Shown: positions 12,950 to 15,227 of the stretch, piece by piece
How positions within the stretch are numbered: position 1 is the first letter of the stretch
Layout of the letters: the number at the start of each line of letters is the position of its first letter
Assembly (NCBI RefSeq): GCF_009933255.1
Contig: NZ_MAEI01000004.1
Coordinates: 1-15,227 of the forward strand
Length of the DNA: 15,227 nt
Direction of reading: 5' to 3'
Origin: Enterococcus diestrammenae
GTDB lineage: Bacteria > Bacillota > Bacilli > Lactobacillales > Enterococcaceae
Program-made: the position numbers and the translations under genes
The notes under the pieces: generated by a model
Database searches by the model: none
The model's input: only the letters and a program-made list of their open reading frames with translations
Told to the model about the DNA's origin: nothing

Positions 12950-13438
12950 ATGAAAGTTAGAAAGAAGCCAGTGATTGTAGATGCCGTACCATTTTACAAA
13001 GGCTTGTGGGAAATGAAACCAGATGAATATCCAATGGTGTCCTATTGGGCGTTGACGGAGCTTGTTACGCCATATCCATATATCGGCACTATTGAAGGGC
13101 CTATGAAGGTTTCGGATGGCGACTACATCATCAAGGGTGTAAATGGTGAGTTTTATCCTTGCAAGCCGGAAATTTTTGAAAAGACTTACGAAGAAGCCGT
13201 CTCTCCCTCTCTCACCGACGATCAGCATGTCGTGTTGGAGTCCCTTAAGCATTATTATAGCAAGTCAAACTACTATGATATTAGAGCAGGAAAAGAGCCG
13301 ATGCAGGCTGTTGACCGAATGCTGTTGGAGGCGGAATCTGACGCTACTGGATTGAGTGATGTCTATTATCGCCTGACGGAAAAGCAACAATTCCAAGTCC
13401 TCGCAGCGTTTGCGGAATGGGGGTTGAGCCATGAGTAA
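12950..13438 (+). CDS. Composite phage protein with GDYIIKGVNGEFYPC core
   Basis: A 162-residue protein. The N-terminal part (about 1-82) is a small phage family recognised by RKKPVIVDAVPF, then YIGTIEGPMKVSDGDYIIKG and FYPCKPEIFEKTYE. This is often a complete protein of about 85-100 residues in other phages. Here it is followed by about 75 residues (LTDDQHVVLESLKHYY, then EKQQFQVLAAFAEWGLS) that look like a DUF1642-type helical module, so it appears to be a fusion. GAGGAGG is about 8 nt upstream of the ATG. No function is known for either part. The next gene overlaps it by eight bases. Confidence 0.75.
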   Translation: MKVRKKPVIVDAVPFYKGLWEMKPDEYPMVSYWALTELVTPYPYIGTIEGPMKVSDGDYIIKGVNGEFYPCKPEIFEKTYEEAVSPSLTDDQHVVLESLKHYYSKSNYYDIRAGKEPMQAVDRMLLEAESDATGLSDVYYRLTEKQQFQVLAAFAEWGLSHE

Positions 13439-13667
13439 GTCAGGGATTATCGTTGATGAAATAAGGTTCGTCAACATCTGCAACACCTCGAATGGCGAGG
13501 AAACTTTTGAGTTGTCAGCATCCGTCCCAGAAGAGGGCAAGGAGTTGTTTATCTGCACAATCAGCAATAGAGATGATAGTCAACACGATTTTGATTTAAC
13601 AAAAGACGAGTGGGAGATATTCAAGAGGATTATTGATATGCAGTTTAAAAAGGAGGGCGAAGGATGA
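13431..13667 (+). CDS. Hypothetical acidic phage protein
   Basis: A 78-residue protein, beta-rich in the first half (IIVDEIRFVNICNT) and charged at the end (KDEWEIFKRIIDMQFKKEGEG). It starts within the previous gene (8-nt overlap) with GGGGG upstream, and its end overlaps the next ATG (ATGA). No family is recognised. It belongs to the compact run of small genes before the late regulator, where each start sits on or near the previous stop. Confidence 0.65.
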   Translation: MSKSGIIVDEIRFVNICNTSNGEETFELSASVPEEGKELFICTISNRDDSQHDFDLTKDEWEIFKRIIDMQFKKEGEG

Positions 13668-14104
13668 TACCGAAGTTTAGAAGTTGGGTTGAAAATATTA
13701 GACATCCAGAATTTAGTTTTATGCAATACGCACCTGAATTTAATGGAGAAATTAATAAAATATTCGAAAACGATGGAGAAATTCAACATGGAGTGAAAGT
13801 CAGCTATATGCAATCCACCGGCTTGAAAGACAAAAACGGCGTGGAGATTTATGTTGGCGATATTGTAAGACACTCGCATATTGTTACTGACATTTCCATT
13901 GTCAGATTTGGAGAATTTGGTGTTCCGAATATGGAAGAGCAATCGTATCAGGACTGTGCCGTTGGGTTTTATTACGAGAATGCTAGCGAGTTTAAAGATA
14001 TTGAACCGTTTAATATGACGATGCCTTTAAACAGCGATTATGTAAAAGATGTTTTAGTAAACGGAAATATATACGCGAACCCCGAACTACTAAATAATTT
14101 GTGA
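13664..14104 (+). CDS. YopX-family phage protein
   Basis: A 146-residue protein of the YopX family, widespread in prophages of Gram-positive bacteria. The diagnostic parts are FRSWVENIRH near the start, MQSTGLKDKNGVEIYVGDIV (about 49-68) and the closing VLVNGNIYANPELL. The fold is a small beta barrel with a C-terminal extension. The molecular function is unknown. ATG 13664 has GGAGGG 8 nt upstream and overlaps the prior stop. It is the last gene before a 154-base non-coding interval leading to the late regulator, and YopX genes often occupy this place. Confidence 0.88.
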   Translation: MIPKFRSWVENIRHPEFSFMQYAPEFNGEINKIFENDGEIQHGVKVSYMQSTGLKDKNGVEIYVGDIVRHSHIVTDISIVRFGEFGVPNMEEQSYQDCAVGFYYENASEFKDIEPFNMTMPLNSDYVKDVLVNGNIYANPELLNNL

Positions 14105-14258
14105 CCGTCATTTCTGCCGGTTGCAAACCATAAAACAGCTTTACATCAACGTTTGGAGCATCTTAAAATCGTCCGTTCTACCGTTCGATAGGTGGGCGAT
14201 TCGAGTGAGGTGAGTTATAGCTCCCTCTACCACTACTACATTTTAGGAGGCAGGCAGG
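14105..14258 (+). other. Non-coding interval before the late regulator with two hairpins
   Basis: No open frame with a ribosome site exists here. Two stems can form: ATCGTCC (14168-14174) with GGGCGAT (14194-14200) closing an inner ACC/GGT pair, and GAGG-GAG (14207-14214, one bulged T) with CTCCCTC (14221-14227) around loop TTATAG. No T-tract follows either, so they look like leader structure or protein-binding sites, not terminators. The GGAGG site of the next gene follows at about 14246. Confidence 0.35.
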
Positions 14259-14672
14259 TTGGACTTAGAAAAATGGCGCTTTGAGCGTGTGAAACAAGTA
14301 TTGCGTGATTATCCGGAGTACGATCTAAAGATAGCTAAGATTGAGGAATCTATCCGCTATCCGCACAAGCCGGATGATTACGCATCAGACAGACGGGGGA
14401 CTAAGACCACGCCTGAGACAGCCACAGAGACGCTGTGGACGATACAAACGCATGACGCGATTAATCAGTTTAGGCACAATCAAAAGGTCGTGAGTGAGCT
14501 ATTAGAGGAGTGTGGAGTAGATACAGAAACGATTATCCGTGAGCTGTATATGCGTAAGTTCCCTCGCTATACCATGCAGGGGCTGGTGCAGGAACAAAAG
14601 ATAAAGTGTGGAAGAGATAAGGCGTTTAAACTTCGGAATCGGTTCTTTGAGGAGTTAGACAAAGCGCTTTAA
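14259..14672 (+). CDS. ArpU/RinA-like late transcription regulator
   Basis: A 137-residue basic protein. It starts at TTG 14259 (MDLEKWRFERVKQVLRDYPEYD) after GGAGG about 9 nt upstream. The sequence pattern, an N-terminal helix with the KIEESIRYPHK segment and a C-terminal helix-turn-helix (about 90-135, VDTETIIRELYMRKFPRYTM and then KCGRDKAFKLRNRFFEELDK), is that of the ArpU/RinA-type phage regulators. These activate packaging and structural genes and stand at the border of the early and late regions, exactly as here. The AAATTCGGACG tandem repeat begins at its stop codon and is probably its binding site. The sigma-like pattern of the C-terminus supports DNA binding. Confidence 0.88.
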   Translation: MDLEKWRFERVKQVLRDYPEYDLKIAKIEESIRYPHKPDDYASDRRGTKTTPETATETLWTIQTHDAINQFRHNQKVVSELLEECGVDTETIIRELYMRKFPRYTMQGLVQEQKIKCGRDKAFKLRNRFFEELDKAL

Positions 14673-14692
14673 ATTCGGACGAAATTCGGACG
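14671..14692. repeat. Tandem 11-bp repeat, probable activator-binding site
   Basis: AAATTCGGACG occurs twice head to tail (14671-14681 and 14682-14692), and a further GGAC at 14696-14699 gives a partial third copy. It overlaps the regulator's stop codon. The 11-bp period places the copies on one face of the helix, and the repeats end 18 bp before a -10-like TATAAA that lacks a -35. This is the layout of an activator-dependent promoter. Confidence 0.6.
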
Positions 14693-14710
14693 CACGGACC
14701 TTTAAATCGT

Positions 14711-14718
14711 TATAAAAT
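14711..14718 (+). promoter_or_regulatory. Candidate activator-dependent late promoter (-10 only)
   Basis: TATAAAAT contains overlapping -10 candidates TATAAA and TAAAAT. The bases 17 nt upstream (14688-14695) are GGACGCAC, not a sigma-A -35, and belong to the tandem repeat. Transcription would start near 14723-14725, three to five bases before a long RNA stem. Confidence 0.5.
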
Positions 14719-14722
14719 GATA

Positions 14723-14890
14723 GAGTAGGATTTTGAATGAGGCGACCAACAACGGCACGGTTTCCTCCTTTAGGATATATTTTAACGATGCGCCTCAATT
14801 CAAATCCATTAACCGCTGGCTAATAAAATCAGAAGGATGTGAAACGAGTCACTCCTTTGGTCATTTGTCGAATGGCCGGCGGTTTATGTC
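14723..14890 (+). ncRNA. Candidate structured RNA downstream of the late promoter
   Basis: Stem P1 is GGATTTTGAATGAGGCG (14728-14744) with CGCCTCAATTCAAATCC (14791-14807): 16 base pairs with single bulges T14734 and A14797. Stem P2 is AACCGCTGGC (14811-14820) with GCCGGCGGTT (14875-14884): 10 pairs with one wobble. Inside P2 are AAGGA-GTGA (14833-14842, T bulged) with TCAC-TCCTT (14849-14857), and CATT (14862-14865) with AATG (14871-14874). The P1 interior holds CCTCCTTT (14764-14771), identical to the 16S anti-Shine-Dalgarno core, and TCCTTT recurs at 14853-14858. Two micro-ORFs overlap it: ATG 14737 to 14823 (28 residues, AGGA upstream) and GTG 14839 to 14937 (32 residues, three Cys). Either a small RNA or the leader of the next gene is possible. 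No clear terminator follows. Confidence 0.45.
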
Positions 14891-14976
14891 ACTGTGGCGG
14901 AAGTAGAAGTAAATTAGTATTATCAGAATTGCCTTAGAGTTTTAAGGTAAAATAAAAGACAGATAGGAAGATAGAT

Positions 14977-15227
14977 ATGATATTACAAATTAATAAAGAA
15001 CTACCTAGAAAAGGACTCAATGAAGGAAAAGTAGCTAAAAGAATTGATTATCTTGATAAAGTTGTTAGGGCTAACTGCATTGATGAAGAATATGTAATGG
15101 TGGAATTTTTAAATGGCGATGTTCATTCCTATACAAATGTTGAGCCAGATAATAAAGATCATTGGTTTAAGGTAGATTGCGCCCAAGAAATGCACGAATA
15201 TCAAATTAAATCAATGTGGCTCTTGAA
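14977..15227 (+). CDS. Unrecognised AT-rich gene, cut by the window end
   Basis: Open frame from ATG 14977 (AGGAAG 7-8 nt upstream) to the window edge, 83 complete codons so far: MILQINKELPRKGLNEGKVA, then a beta-rich stretch YVMVEFLNGDVHSYTNVEPD and DHWFKVDCAQEMHEYQIKSM. I do not recognise the family. It is more AT-rich than the genes before it, stands behind a roughly 300-base non-coding stretch with a structured RNA, and does not look like a terminase small subunit, the gene usually found after an ArpU-like regulator. A 5-bp hairpin (CCTTA 14932-14936, TAAGG 14943-14947) lies upstream. It may be an accessory gene acquired at this position. Confidence 0.6.
   Translation, partial: MILQINKELPRKGLNEGKVAKRIDYLDKVVRANCIDEEYVMVEFLNGDVHSYTNVEPDNKDHWFKVDCAQEMHEYQIKSMWLL

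Noticed and set aside
12914..13252. 112-codon leftward open frame
   Set aside because: Lies opposite a gene with a recognisable phage core (GDYIIKGVNGEFYPC); no start signals.
14723..14890. tRNA or group I/II intron in the structured region
   Set aside because: No cloverleaf, no T-arm GTTCGAATC-type motif, and no recognisable intron core or domain V.
14932..14947. CCTTA/TAAGG hairpin as a terminator of the structured RNA
   Set aside because: Five base pairs only and followed by an A-rich, not T-rich, stretch.

Overview
The window reads as the left end of a temperate siphovirus (prophage or phage genome) of a low-to-moderate GC Gram-positive host. Strong AGGAGG ribosome sites, frequent TTG starts and the gene families present (Bro-N antirepressor, Sak-type annealing protein, HNHc nuclease, replisome organizer, DnaB-like helicase, ArpU/RinA-like late regulator) fit Lactobacillales such as Streptococcus or Enterococcus relatives. 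The species cannot be fixed from sequence alone. There are no rRNA, tRNA, IS or CRISPR features.

Layout. (1) 1-2727, leftward lysogeny module: a hairpin terminator and tandem integrase arm-type repeats, a tyrosine integrase, a surface lipoprotein that is a candidate superinfection-exclusion factor, and a LexA/CI-type self-cleaving repressor. (2) 2728-3117, genetic switch: divergent promoters, two operator-like sites exactly 20 bp apart, a Cro-like protein and a third, perfectly palindromic operator-like site before the antirepressor. (3) 3118-5671, small early genes, mostly rightward, including an antirepressor, two tiny coupled membrane proteins and a single leftward gene (4051-4284) with its own promoter. 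(4) 5668-11369, DNA recombination and replication: Sak-like annealing protein, HNHc nuclease, replisome organizer with a candidate internal origin, DnaB-like helicase, VRR-NUC nuclease, SSB, a two-repeat NUMOD1-like protein and dUTPase. (5) 11373-14104, orphan DNA methyltransferase and small accessory proteins, ending with a YopX-family protein. (6) 14105-15227: an ArpU/RinA-like late regulator, a tandem 11-bp repeat that looks like its target, a promoter-like -10, a roughly 165-nt region with strong RNA secondary structure, and the start of an unrecognised AT-rich gene cut by the window end.

How it works together (inference): CI holds PR off in the lysogen. Damage-induced CI cleavage or antirepressor action releases the rightward operon, in which ATGA, TTGA or GTGA junctions couple many neighbouring genes. 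The organizer loads the DnaB-like helicase at an origin inside its own gene, while SSB, Sak, the nucleases and dUTPase support replication and recombination. The ArpU-like protein made last then activates the promoter just downstream of its own gene, which starts the late region.

The part least explained by known families is 14671-14976: activator-type direct repeats, then a transcript predicted to begin almost exactly at a 16-bp long-range stem, with CCTCCTTT-type anti-Shine-Dalgarno sequence in the interior. It is the best candidate here for an undescribed regulatory RNA.
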